Positions 50,599 to 59,281 of a stretch of DNA of 64,000 nucleotides are shown here, in pieces. The notes beneath the pieces are model-generated. The model was given only the letters and a program-made list of their open reading frames with translations, was not told the origin of the DNA and searched no databases. Source of the stretch: Bacillota bacterium (GTDB lineage Bacteria; Bacillota; Clostridia; Christensenellales; SZUA-584); NCBI GenBank assembly GCA_023391105.1, contig JAEWBO010000006.1, positions 75,370 through 139,369 on the forward strand. The letters are read 5' to 3'. The first letter of the stretch is position 1; each line of letters starts with the position of its first letter. Made by a program: the position numbers and the translations under genes.

Positions 50599-50631
50599 TC
50601 ACACCAGTGGTATGACCGCTCTTACCTGCAT
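50599..50631 (-). promoter_or_regulatory. Putative leader peptide MQVRAVIPLV of a liv attenuator
   Basis: A ten-codon ORF (ATG 50629-50631 to TGA 50599-50601) with Val, Val, Ile, Leu and Val among its nine residues after Met. It begins about where transcription should start from the promoter at 50638-50666, so it may be translated without an untranslated leader. Its last codons form one arm of a seven-pair hairpin (TCATACC / GGTGTGA). Alternatively GTCATACC pairs with GGCATGAC further down, 7 of 8 positions. The terminator follows. Composition and layout fit ribosome-mediated attenuation by branched-chain aminoacyl-tRNA; I could not identify a convincing antiterminator by eye. Confidence 0.55.
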
Positions 50632-50637
50632 ACGCTT

Positions 50638-50666
50638 ATTATGATCGGCTTCATGGCTTTTGTCAA
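50638..50666 (-). promoter_or_regulatory. Consensus promoter of the liv operon
   Basis: On the minus strand TTGACA (50661-50666), 17 bases, CATAAT (50638-50643). This is the closest match to the sigma-A consensus in the window. Predicted start of transcription is at about 50630-50632, at the ATG of the leader ORF. Confidence 0.8.
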
Positions 50667-50694
50667 TTGCTTTTTTGAATTTTTTCAATATAAT
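50667..50694 (+). promoter_or_regulatory. Probable promoter of the glutamate dehydrogenase gene
   Basis: TTGCTT (50667-50672), 16 bases, TATAAT (50689-50694). Its -35 directly abuts the -35 of the liv promoter, so the two polymerases would compete. The spacer contains an inverted repeat TTGAA-TTTT-TTCAA. The untranslated leader would be about 110 bases. Confidence 0.55.
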
Positions 50695-50810
50695 TCTGCC
50701 TTCTCTTCATCAATCTGCCCCCATGAAGTTCTATTTTATCCAATACACTTACTTTCCACGTCCATACAATCTCATTAAAACACGCGTTGCGGCGTAAGAA
50801 GGTTAACGAG

Positions 50811-52067
50811 ATGGATAATGGGTACGATCCTTACGAAAATGTCATTGCCATTATGAAGCAAGCCACAAATATCGGAGGCATCGATGCCACGATGTTTGAA
50901 ATCATCAAAAATCCGCAGCGGGAGATCAAAGTGTATCTTCCCGTTGAGATGGACAACGGAGACATCAGGGTTTTTGAAGGCTACCGCGTTCAGCACTCCA
51001 ACATCAGAGGCCCCTTTAAAGGCGGCGTGCGTTACCACCAGGATTGCGACCTGAATGAAATCAAGGCGCTGGCGACGTGGATGTCGCTTAAATGCGCAGT
51101 GGTCAACCTCCCTTACGGGGGTGCCAAGGGCGGCATCAAGGTGGACCCGCAGACGCTTTCAAACCGTGAGCTTTGCAAGCTGACAAGACGCTACACCTAT
51201 GCCATTGAGCCAATCATTGGTGCCGATTCAGACATTCCCGCGCCTGATGTTAACACAAACGCGCAGGTGATGGCGTGGATACTCGATACTTACAGCATGC
51301 TAAAGGGCAAGCCTTGCCCTGGCGTTGTCACAGGCAAGCCGGTGGAGCTGGGCGGTTCACGCGGCCGCAATTCGGCAACAGGCCGGGGCGTGGTCATCAG
51401 TACCAAGCTCGCTCTCGCACAAGCGAATGAAACGTTGGAGGGAAAACGGATAGCTATTCAGGGCATGGGCAACGTCGGTGCCAATGCGGCGCGTATTTTC
51501 TACAACAGGGGCGCGGTGATTGTTGCGCTCAGCGATGTATCAGGCGGACTATACGCCGGCCAAGGCCTTGATGCGCATATCATTTCTCAATATGTGCAGA
51601 ACGGCGGTGTGCTCAAGGATTACGATGCGCCGGACGTCAGTCACATTTCCAATCAACAGATTCTAACCTGCGACTGTGACGTTCTTGTACCCGCCGCCAT
51701 GGAAAACCAGATCACCGCACAAATCGCGGGCGATCTGAAATGCCGGTACATTGTGGAAGGAGCCAACGGCCCGACTACGAAGGAGGCCGACGATATTATC
51801 TCGCAAATGGGCATTGTGCTGGTGCCAGATATTTTCGCCAACAGCGGCGGCGTGATTGTCTCGTACTTTGAGTGGGTGCAGAACATACAAACGCTCACAT
51901 GGGAACGCTGTCAGGTTAACGAAATGCTCGAACAAATCATGACCGTGGCGTTCAGCGAAATACTTGATGAAACAAAGAATGCGGGCTGTACGCTCCGCAT
52001 GGGTGCTTATATACTTGCCATTCGGCGTTTGTTGTATGCGGAACAGATAAAAGGGATATTTCCATAA
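50811..52067 (+). CDS. gdhA: Glutamate dehydrogenase (Glu/Leu/Phe/Val dehydrogenase family)
   Basis: 418-residue cytoplasmic enzyme interconverting glutamate and 2-oxoglutarate plus ammonia with NAD(P). The ATG at 50811 (MDNGYDPYENV) follows AGAAGG by eight bases; a TTG eight codons upstream is less likely. Signatures: GGVRYHQDCDLNEIKALA (about residue 70), catalytic Lys region LPYGGAKGGI (about 100), PAPDVNTN and the NAD fold GKRIAIQGMGNVGANAA (about 215). The 418-residue length matches hexameric GDHs of the NAD-preferring type rather than leucine dehydrogenases. Divergent from the liv/amino-acid oxidation operon, it would recycle the amino acceptor for the aminotransferase. Confidence 0.93.
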   Translation: MDNGYDPYENVIAIMKQATNIGGIDATMFEIIKNPQREIKVYLPVEMDNGDIRVFEGYRVQHSNIRGPFKGGVRYHQDCDLNEIKALATWMSLKCAVVNLPYGGAKGGIKVDPQTLSNRELCKLTRRYTYAIEPIIGADSDIPAPDVNTNAQVMAWILDTYSMLKGKPCPGVVTGKPVELGGSRGRNSATGRGVVISTKLALAQANETLEGKRIAIQGMGNVGANAARIFYNRGAVIVALSDVSGGLYAGQGLDAHIISQYVQNGGVLKDYDAPDVSHISNQQILTCDCDVLVPAAMENQITAQIAGDLKCRYIVEGANGPTTKEADDIISQMGIVLVPDIFANSGGVIVSYFEWVQNIQTLTWERCQVNEMLEQIMTVAFSEILDETKNAGCTLRMGAYILAIRRLLYAEQIKGIFP

Positions 52068-52100
52068 CATAGTCGTAATTCTTGGCTTAAAGAACGATTT

Positions 52101-52632
52101 TCAGAATGAGCGGCGCGAAACTTGGTGAAGTATTTCTTTTTGAGTTCTGAATATAAATTGGTACGCATTTATTAACCTCTCATTTTTCGGGTCAAATATT
52201 CGAGTGATGAGTATAATCCCGGAGCCCGCCACAAAATGCATCGCATAAAATTCTCCCGCAACCGCTGATGGAATGACATCCAGGCGTCTCCATTTCAAGT
52301 CAGTCCAGTATTCCTCCACGCAGCAGCTGATTTCGCCATACGACGACGCTTCAAAGATCATGTCTCCGGGCGTGAGGATCGCCTAGATAGCCTGCCGGCT
52401 TATCGCCCGTCCCCAATACCAGCGGGATCCCGCCTTCAGCCCCGTCTCTTTCGCGCTTTCCTTCGAAAGACCCGCATATGTCATTCGAATGAACGATCCT
52501 CGGCAGATATTTCTGATCCAACCCCATTGCCCCGCATATCTCATCCGACCATCTGTCATTCTTCACATCTTATAGACCCCAACTTGATAAAGCTGGTTTC
52601 CAGATCCGCACAATCAAAAGCGTTTCCTTCAT
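52101..52632 (-). pseudogene. Degenerate FGGY-family carbohydrate kinase
   Basis: From an ATG at 52630-52632 with GAGGAGG upstream, pieces of an FGGY kinase can be read in changing frames. MKETLLIV joins CADLETSFIKLG, the N-terminal phosphate loop, with about 180 residues then missing. Next is DRWSDEICGAMGLDQKYLP and GGIPLVLGTGDKPAGYLGD (to about 52370). After a further frameshift come GDMIFEASSYGEISCCVEEY and the rest to 52101. It has one large internal deletion and at least two frameshifts, so it is inactive. The subfamily differs from the two intact kinases in this window. Confidence 0.8.
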
Positions 52633-52726
52633 TTTTTCCTCCTCATTAACGTAAATTATAAGGGCAAAAACACTGCAGAATGACCTGCTTGACCAAGCCC
52701 TTGTTAGGGTAGTTATAATGCTAAAG

Positions 52727-52753
52727 AAAAAAGGCCTTATTTCAAGCCTTTTT
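52727..52753. terminator. Bidirectional terminator
   Basis: AAAAAAGGC (52727-52735) and GCCTTTTT (52746-52753) form a hairpin with A/T tracts on both sides. It can end transcripts of the kinase operon on the minus strand and anything arriving from the plus strand. Between it and the pseudogene start (52633-52726) I see nothing. Confidence 0.7.
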
Positions 52754-52851
52754 CAACTGGGTTAAATCAATCCCGTATTGAGCACTTTGTCCATGCTAGC
52801 GTGGACGATAATACATCTTCCGATTGGCAGTGCTCTTTCTTTACCTACCGT

Positions 52852-54345
52852 TCAAGCGTCCATCATCGACTTGAGTTGTTTATATAACTCAAGGTATTTT
52901 TTAAACGCTTGGTCGTATGCCTCACGGTTATTTGCGTTCGGCTCAATCCGCTTCGTAACATGAACCATCTTCTCACACGCAGAGATAAAATCGGCAAACG
53001 CTCCGCTACCCACAGCCGCTATCATAGCACAACCGAGAATGCCAGCGTTAGCAGATTGTTCAGTGAGGATGATTGGTTTACTGGTGGTATCTGATATTAT
53101 GTGTAGCCACTCTTCGTTCTTAGTGACTCCGCCGCAGCCCATAATGGCTTCTATCTTGACACCGCCGCGCTCCATGCCATCTATTATGTTGCGCGTGCCG
53201 AAAGCGACTCCTTCAAGGATTGCTCTGTATATATCGGCACGAGTATGGCTTAGAGTCAGGCCGTAAAAGACACCCTTCGCGCGCGGATCTTTATACGGCG
53301 TACGATTTCCCTGAAAGAAATCTAATGCTATCAAACCGTTACTACAAGGAGCCACTTTAGAAGCCTCCTCCTGCATTATCCCATAAGGGTTTTCGCCCGT
53401 TATACTGAATTCTTTCAAGAACCACTTTGTTATGCTGGCAGCAGAGACCTGACCTCCTTCCAGGCAATACAGACCCGGTACGATAGCATTTTTATACGGT
53501 CCCCATATCTCATTGGAAAAGCTTGGTTTATCCACCGCTGCAAGATGTACATAGCTCGAACCCATAACCAGACCCATGTCTCCTGAATGCAGTACACCGA
53601 GGCCTATCATGCTGATATGCGCATCAATGCCACCCTGATATACCGTTACGTCTTCACTAAGACCTAGTTCAGCAGCCAGTGCGCGCCGCAGCTTGCCAAT
53701 CTTCTCGCCCTGAAGCAGTACGCGGGCGTTTCCCTTCGTTTCATATTCCTCTAGCCCTATCACCTTCAGAAAAGCTCTGTCGAATCCGCCGCGCTCATCT
53801 ACATAACATGCCTTGCACGTAGCCTGACTGACAGACGCACACCATTCTCCCGTAAGATAATAGTTCATGTAATCCTGCATTTCGCATACAATGTCAGCCG
53901 CATTGTACAACTCACTGCGGTTTTCCTTGAGCCACAACATCTTAGGCAACAACCACTCTACCGACACGGCCCCTCCACAGTATCTCAACACATCGCTGCC
54001 GGTAGTATTTATTCGATCTGCTTGCTCCTTAGCCCTGTTATCCATCCACAGAATGGCTCGGTCAAGTGCCTTCCCGTCATTTGAAGACATGACTACAGTA
54101 GATGCCGTTGTGTCAATCGCTATGCCTTCCACCTTGCCGAAACTGTCGCCCGCATTGTCGCGGCACATTAGTACTGCCTTTTTCAGTGCCGATTTCCATT
54201 CTTCCGGATCCTGCTCAGACCAGCCCGCCTCTGGAAAATACGTCTCATAGGCACATTCACCCGTTGCCTGAAGCCGCCCGTATGTATCATATACGCCGCA
54301 GCGAACGCTTTGTGTGCCGAAATCTACTCCCATATAGTATTTCAT
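52852..54345 (-). CDS. FGGY-family carbohydrate kinase (paralogue 1)
   Basis: 497-residue cytoplasmic sugar or polyol kinase. The ATG at 54343-54345 (MKYYMGVDFGTQS) follows GGAGAAAG; the frame is open upstream but unsupported. Phosphate loop VDFGTQSVRCGVYD, ILWMDNRA (about residue 96), substrate-site VYQGGIDAH with the catalytic Asp (about 246), GDMGLVMGSS and the C-terminal adenosine motif MGCGGVTKN (about 415). It is last in the ABC transporter operon. The protein at 61528-63069 shares the same motifs along its whole length (VSQATCK, LEGGQVSA, FQGNRTPYKDP). Substrate unknown; ribulokinase, xylulokinase, erythritol-kinase and LsrK-like roles all remain possible. Confidence 0.9.
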   Translation of the reverse strand: MKYYMGVDFGTQSVRCGVYDTYGRLQATGECAYETYFPEAGWSEQDPEEWKSALKKAVLMCRDNAGDSFGKVEGIAIDTTASTVVMSSNDGKALDRAILWMDNRAKEQADRINTTGSDVLRYCGGAVSVEWLLPKMLWLKENRSELYNAADIVCEMQDYMNYYLTGEWCASVSQATCKACYVDERGGFDRAFLKVIGLEEYETKGNARVLLQGEKIGKLRRALAAELGLSEDVTVYQGGIDAHISMIGLGVLHSGDMGLVMGSSYVHLAAVDKPSFSNEIWGPYKNAIVPGLYCLEGGQVSAASITKWFLKEFSITGENPYGIMQEEASKVAPCSNGLIALDFFQGNRTPYKDPRAKGVFYGLTLSHTRADIYRAILEGVAFGTRNIIDGMERGGVKIEAIMGCGGVTKNEEWLHIISDTTSKPIILTEQSANAGILGCAMIAAVGSGAFADFISACEKMVHVTKRIEPNANNREAYDQAFKKYLELYKQLKSMMDA

Positions 54346-54420
54346 TCGTCTTTCTCCCAAAAAGCGGCTGTCACATAGCTTTGCATATAGCCGCGTCAAT
54401 ATGTTTCTTGAGTTAAGCTC

Positions 54421-55422
54421 TTAGTGAGTCTTTTCTTTGAGCCGCCCTGTGACCGAATTCAGCATCATAACTCCAACAAGAACAACTCCCCATATAAGCT
54501 TTTTGATATAAGGCTCAAAACCCAGTATATTAAATCCGCTCTGCAGCATCTGCAAAAGAATTATTGCGATACACACGCCAAATATCTTTCCGCGTCCGCC
54601 ATTGGGATTGATTCCGCCAATAACGCAGACCAATATGGCCTGCATCTGATACAAATCACCATAGCCGACACGAGCAGAGTTCACTCTGGCCATCATTATT
54701 ATCGATGCCAGGCCGCAGAGAATGCCTGAAACCATGTAGGTAAGTACGATAACGCGATCATTGTTTATTCCGGAAAACAGCGAGACAACGCTATTTTCGC
54801 CGTAGAGATACAGCCTTTTTCCATATTTGGTCTTCTCAAGCATGAACCATATCAGTATGGCTATTACTATGACTATTATAAATATCACAGGGAGGAATCC
54901 GCCCACCTTTTCACGTCCGAATGCAAGAAATTCCTCGGGGTAACCCGTTATTCCCGCACCTCCGGTTATCACCATGGAGATTCCTTGAAAAAATATCATT
55001 GTCGCAAGCGTGACCAGTATGGGTAGAATATGCAGTTTTGCGATTATCAGACCGTTTATCAAGCCGCATATTGCCGAGACCACTACCGCAGTTGCCACAG
55101 CCGCAGCTATAGCTGCACCAACACTACTACCATTCTGTATGAGTGAATTCATTACAGTCGCTGACAGTATAGAAGTAAGCGTAGCAATTGACACTATAGA
55201 AAGATCTATACCACCGGTGATCATACACAACATCATACCAAACGCCAACAGTCCGAATTCAGGAATCTGATAAGCCATCGATTCCCAGTTTGCAGAGGAC
55301 ATAAACTGAGAACCGCACATCTGCCAGAGCAGAAACAGCACTACTATGAATGCCACTACCAAGATCACGATATTCTTATCCTTGCGAAGGATAGCCGCAA
55401 ATTCATTCTTTTTCTTAGTCAT
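54421..55422 (-). CDS. Sugar-type ABC transporter permease (RbsC family), second
   Basis: 333-residue membrane protein from the ATG at 55420-55422 (MTKKKNEFAAILRKDKN), with GAGAGGGA upstream. About eight to ten helices and the family motifs MITGGIDLSIVSIATL (about residue 60) and VIGGINPNGGRGKIFG (about 275). Pairs with the permease encoded 19 bases upstream to form a heterodimeric channel, as in rhamnose, AI-2 and some pentose importers. Confidence 0.92.
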   Translation of the reverse strand: MTKKKNEFAAILRKDKNIVILVVAFIVVLFLLWQMCGSQFMSSANWESMAYQIPEFGLLAFGMMLCMITGGIDLSIVSIATLTSILSATVMNSLIQNGSSVGAAIAAAVATAVVVSAICGLINGLIIAKLHILPILVTLATMIFFQGISMVITGGAGITGYPEEFLAFGREKVGGFLPVIFIIVIVIAILIWFMLEKTKYGKRLYLYGENSVVSLFSGINNDRVIVLTYMVSGILCGLASIIMMARVNSARVGYGDLYQMQAILVCVIGGINPNGGRGKIFGVCIAIILLQMLQSGFNILGFEPYIKKLIWGVVLVGVMMLNSVTGRLKEKTH

Positions 55423-55441
55423 TGTATGTTTCCCTCTCGTT

Positions 55442-56458
55442 TTAATCAAAAAGCAGCAGCTTTTTGCGGGTACGATGGTTGTTAACCGACGTTACAATAA
55501 TGCACGCTATTAGTACGATTCCCTGGAACAAGTCATTCCACGACGAGGACAATCCGAGAAAGATCAGCGTGGATGAGATTACCTGGATCAGTAACACACC
55601 GAGTATTGTCCCGCTGATGGTACCAGAACCGCCGGTCACTTTAGTTCCACCAATAACCACGGCCGCAATAGTAGTCAACTCCGTGCTTCCCACTAAGTTG
55701 TTTATTAGCGGAGCAATCCAGGCGACCTGTGAAACGTACATTATTCCTGCCACGGAAGAAAATATGCCTACCAGAATATAAAGGAACATACGGGTAGTAA
55801 GCAAGTTGTAGCCGGCGCGCTTCGCAGCTTCAACATCGTTACCCATAGCCACGATGCTGCGACCCATGCGCGTCTTATAAAGTATGAATGCCGTTATCGC
55901 AATAATGGCCACTACTGGTATTATATAGATGTATAGACCGTAAATCTGCCCACCGTCTACTGTAATTGTTATCAGTTTCTGAGTGCCGAAGTCTACCAGA
56001 CTGGTGGGCATCTGTGGAGTCTTTATAGTCACCGTTCCAAGAATGACAGCCATTAATCCAGTAAACATTGTCTGAGTACCCAGTGTTGCGATAAATATCG
56101 GAATTTTGAAGAAGTGTATCAGGGATGCGTTTATCGCGCCAAGCAGTGCGCCCACGACAGCAGCTATAAGGAAAGCCATCGCCAGATTATCTACATTCAT
56201 TGCTTTTGATACAAGAATGGATGCGTAGGCAGAAAAAACAGCTATGATCGCGAAAGAGACGTCTATACCTCCCGATATGAGCACTAGCAAAACGCCCATT
56301 GCAAATACCATGGTTACCGAAAGATTTCTGACTATATCGAACGCGTTCTGCAAAGTCGCAAAAGAGGGATTGATAGAAGCGACCACTACGCAATAGACAA
56401 TCAATATGACCAGCACGAAAAACTGATTCTTTTTCATCAATGTCTTTAGCTTACTCAT
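55442..56458 (-). CDS. Sugar-type ABC transporter permease (RbsC family), first
   Basis: 338-residue membrane protein. The ATG at 56456-56458 (MSKLKTLMKKNQFF) follows GGAGG by five bases and overlaps the ATPase gene by eight bases. Motifs LLVLISGGIDVSFAIIAV (about residue 55) and VIGGTKVTGGSGTISG (about 275). Two different permeases plus one double ATPase is the LsrACDB/RhaTPQS layout. Confidence 0.92.
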   Translation of the reverse strand: MSKLKTLMKKNQFFVLVILIVYCVVVASINPSFATLQNAFDIVRNLSVTMVFAMGVLLVLISGGIDVSFAIIAVFSAYASILVSKAMNVDNLAMAFLIAAVVGALLGAINASLIHFFKIPIFIATLGTQTMFTGLMAVILGTVTIKTPQMPTSLVDFGTQKLITITVDGGQIYGLYIYIIPVVAIIAITAFILYKTRMGRSIVAMGNDVEAAKRAGYNLLTTRMFLYILVGIFSSVAGIMYVSQVAWIAPLINNLVGSTELTTIAAVVIGGTKVTGGSGTISGTILGVLLIQVISSTLIFLGLSSSWNDLFQGIVLIACIIVTSVNNHRTRKKLLLFD

Positions 56459-58004
56459 TTTTGCCTCCGTTCTCATTTTCAGTCGCATAGACTTTGGTTA
56501 TAGCCTCTTGTATATCAATGCGTATCATTTCGGATTGGAGAGCCTGTTCATCAAACATCTTTACTATTTGTCCATGGCTGAATACCGCTATACGGCTACA
56601 GTTTGTTAATAGCTCCGGGATCTCGTCCGAAATCATGATTACGCCCGCCCCGCTCTTTGCAAATGCCTGTATCTTTTCGTATATCTCCGCTTTAGAAGCA
56701 ATATCCACACCTACCGTGGGAGAATCAAGAATGAGAATTTTGGGTGTCGTCTGGACCCAGCGTCCCAAGGCAACTTTCTGCTGGTTTCCACCAGAGAGTT
56801 GCGAGATGAGCGTATTCACATCCAGAGCCTTAACGTTCCAGTTGCCCTTCATACTCTCAGCTTTTTCCTTGCCTTCTTTTTCCTTTACTATGCCGGTTTT
56901 TGTAGAGATACTATCCAAAATAAGCGAGTTGGAGTTAGTGATTATAGGCAGTTGCATATACACACCCGCTGTCTGTCTTTCCTCTGGCACCAGCGCCACA
57001 CCGTGTTTAATAGCTTCACGGGGGTTAGCCGGATTATACTCCTCGCCCTCAATATACAGTTTTCCAGATTCAGGTGGATTCAGGCCAAACAGCGAAAGTG
57101 CAAATTCAGTTCTGCCAGAGCCCAGCAAGCCGGTTATTCCGAATATCTCTCCGGAATGCAGTTCCATGCTAATATCATTGTAATGCGGCTCCTTCACGAG
57201 ATGCTCAACGCGCAAAATCTCTTTGCCCTCTATCTTCGGATCCTTCCTATATCTGGAATATTCTATACCCTTGCCGGTCATAAAGTAAACAAGCTTCTTC
57301 TCGTCAAGCTCGTCACTACTGAATTCGCCGGTCACCACGCCGTCACGGAAAACCGTCACATTGTCCGCAACCTCAATGACCTCTTCCAGCTTATGGCTTA
57401 TGAATACTATGGACATGCCCTTCTTCTTCAGGTTCTCCACAATAGCTAGCAACCTGTCGACCTCTTTTTTTGTAAGCGCCGTAGTCGGTTCGTCCATGAA
57501 AAGTATTTTCGCATCCATACTCAACGCGCGACAAATGGCGATGAGCTGCTTGTTTGAAACCGACAGCGGTTCAACCTCTTTCTTGAGATCAAGAGAAATG
57601 CCTATCCTATCCAGCTGTTCTTCTGCAATTTGATATATATTCTTCCAGCTGATTATTTTCTTGTTCATTCCGATTAGTTTATTTGTAGCTATATTCTCGG
57701 CCACGTTCATGTGCCCGAACAGGGAAAGATCCTGATATATTACCTGGACGCCCTCTCTGATCGCGTTCAAAACGCTCAGCTTATTATAATTGTTACCATT
57801 GAGTGTTATCAGTCCCTGATCCGCCTGATGAACGCCGGATATTATTTTAACAAGGGTGGATTTACCTGATCCGTTTTCACCAACCAGACAGTGGATTTCC
57901 GAAGGAGCCACTTCGAAATCCACATTTTTTAATGCCTTAACTCCTCCAAAAGATTTGTATATTCCTTTTGCAGCTAAAATCTTGGATTCTTTATCTGCTC
58001 CCAT
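56451..58004 (-). CDS. Sugar-type ABC transporter ATPase with two ABC domains (RbsA/MglA family)
   Basis: 517 residues. The start is the ATG at 58002-58004 (MGADKESKILAAKGI), which follows GGAGGAAGG; the open frame upstream contains the intercistronic hairpin and is not coding. Two ATPase halves: the first with Walker A GENGSGKSTLVKII (about residue 42), signature-like LSVSNKQLIAICRAL and Walker B ILFMDEPT. The second has GLLGSGRTEFALSLFG (about 295), LSGGNQQKVALGRW (about 410) and ILILDSPTVGVDI. The degenerate second P-loop (GSGR) is normal for this family. It energises uptake through the two permeases. Confidence 0.94.
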   Translation of the reverse strand: MGADKESKILAAKGIYKSFGGVKALKNVDFEVAPSEIHCLVGENGSGKSTLVKIISGVHQADQGLITLNGNNYNKLSVLNAIREGVQVIYQDLSLFGHMNVAENIATNKLIGMNKKIISWKNIYQIAEEQLDRIGISLDLKKEVEPLSVSNKQLIAICRALSMDAKILFMDEPTTALTKKEVDRLLAIVENLKKKGMSIVFISHKLEEVIEVADNVTVFRDGVVTGEFSSDELDEKKLVYFMTGKGIEYSRYRKDPKIEGKEILRVEHLVKEPHYNDISMELHSGEIFGITGLLGSGRTEFALSLFGLNPPESGKLYIEGEEYNPANPREAIKHGVALVPEERQTAGVYMQLPIITNSNSLILDSISTKTGIVKEKEGKEKAESMKGNWNVKALDVNTLISQLSGGNQQKVALGRWVQTTPKILILDSPTVGVDIASKAEIYEKIQAFAKSGAGVIMISDEIPELLTNCSRIAVFSHGQIVKMFDEQALQSEMIRIDIQEAITKVYATENENGGKNE

Positions 58005-58086
58005 ATCCTTCCTCCACACTTTAATTACAGAATAGCATAAGTCCGCATGACGTATTTGCACACCAGCGGACCCATGCAAAATTGTT

Positions 58087-58118
58087 CTAACAGGTCTCCC
58101 CGAAGAGAGACCTGTTAG
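58087..58118. other. Intercistronic hairpin after the sugar-binding protein gene
   Basis: Perfect twelve-base arms CTAACAGGTCTC (58087-58098) and GAGACCTGTTAG (58107-58118), eight-base loop, no T-run on the minus strand. It lies between the binding-protein stop and the ATPase start, the same place as the hairpin in the liv operon. Likely stabilises the upstream mRNA segment. Confidence 0.75.
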
Positions 58119-58140
58119 TTTCACAGGATCAACAATCTGG

Positions 58141-59226
58141 TTAGAAGTTGTAATCAGCGATGTTGTCCTTGGTGAAGGTAACCGCAGCGTCACCATAGAT
58201 TATACCGTCTACAACCTTCACACTGTTGTAGCCGTCTTTCTCAAGGTCTACACCGTCTTCAATAGCTTCACCCTGGAGCATCTTGTACGCTATATTGCAC
58301 ATGACGTACGCAGCGTCAGCCGGTCTCCAGCACTGGCCGTAAGAAATCCATCCCTCAGCGATGTAGTTGCCATTGGAGGAAGGAATGGCAAGAGTGGATA
58401 TCTTGACGTTGGTGTTATTGGTCTCTTTCAGAAGCTTAGCGAAAGAGCCGCCGCCCTCAACAGTCATAGTCAGCACGCCGCCGAGATCCGGATAAGCCTT
58501 CATGATCTCCTGGGCCTTCTGGTAAGCAACGGTAGAGTCGATGCCATCTTCATAGGGTTCTTCGGCGACTAACTCCATATCTGGATAGTTCTCCTTGATG
58601 TGCTTGACGGCAGCTTGGTACCATACGTTGTGCGTCTGCATAGTCAGGCTTCCAACCATTCCGAGGTACTTGCCCTTGCCGCCCATGGCCTGAGCTAGGT
58701 TCTCGCCGTACAGAGCGCCGAAAGCTTCGTTGTCGAACGCTTCCATGTCGTAGTCGGCAGTGCCAGCCAGGGATGAGCCCTCATGGGTAATGACAACTAT
58801 TCCGGCATCACGGGCCTTCTTGATAACAGAGGTCAGAGAATCGGGGTCCACGGGGATAATGGTGATAGCATCAACACCGCGGGCGATGCAGTCCTCGATC
58901 AGAGCGATCTGTTGAGCGGAGTCGGCCGCTTCGGGAGCGATCTGCTGAGCTTTAACGTCTGCATGGGTAGCAGCAAATTCTTCAACACCCACTCTAGTGT
59001 CATCGAACCAAGCTATACCCTCGACCTTTGCAATCAGGACGATCTCATATTTGTCGTCAGATGCGGCAGTCTCTTCGCTGGCAGCGGATTCTGTCGCAGC
59101 AGGCTCTTCGCTGGCAGCGGATTCTGTCGCAGCAGGCTCTTCAGCAGCAGGCTGCTGGGCGCACCCGGTAAAAACCACCCCAAACATCAATAGAGCAGCG
59201 ATCAGAAGGGCAAAAGTCTTTTTCAT
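58141..59226 (-). CDS. Sugar-type ABC transporter substrate-binding lipoprotein
   Basis: 361-residue extracellular lipoprotein. Signal peptide and lipobox VFTGC (Cys at about 22), then an Ala/Glu/Ser/Thr-rich linker with a tandem 10-residue repeat (EEPAATESAA). It then has a RbsB-type fold: ALIEDCIARGVDAITIIPVDPDSL, AGIVVITHEG, MQTHNVWYQAA and the hinge-strand region. It is closest in layout to the RhaS/LsrB group of binding proteins; the ligand is not determined. ATG follows AAAGGAGAAG. The gene lies 55 bases after the short-chain dehydrogenase gene. Confidence 0.9.
   Translation of the reverse strand: MKKTFALLIAALLMFGVVFTGCAQQPAAEEPAATESAASEEPAATESAASEETAASDDKYEIVLIAKVEGIAWFDDTRVGVEEFAATHADVKAQQIAPEAADSAQQIALIEDCIARGVDAITIIPVDPDSLTSVIKKARDAGIVVITHEGSSLAGTADYDMEAFDNEAFGALYGENLAQAMGGKGKYLGMVGSLTMQTHNVWYQAAVKHIKENYPDMELVAEEPYEDGIDSTVAYQKAQEIMKAYPDLGGVLTMTVEGGGSFAKLLKETNNTNVKISTLAIPSSNGNYIAEGWISYGQCWRPADAAYVMCNIAYKMLQGEAIEDGVDLEKDGYNSVKVVDGIIYGDAAVTFTKDNIADYNF
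59060..59145 (-). repeat. 30-bp tandem repeat in the binding-protein linker
   Basis: The unit GCAGGCTCTTCGCTGGCAGC plus ten more bases occurs in nearly identical successive copies, encoding the EEPAATESAAS linker between the lipid anchor and the binding domain. In-frame changes in copy number would only alter tether length. Confidence 0.7.
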
Positions 59227-59281
59227 ATTACTTCTCCTTTAGTTATTTTTTTACGGTTTCTCCGTAAATTGTTATTTCTTA

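Noticed and set aside
50600..50630. Plus-strand AGTGGTATGACCGCT resembles the T-box sequence ahead of glutamate dehydrogenase
   Set aside because: The T-box core GGGTGGNACCGCG is not matched closely, no specifier stem or downstream plus-strand terminator is visible, and the minus-strand leader ORF explains the region better.
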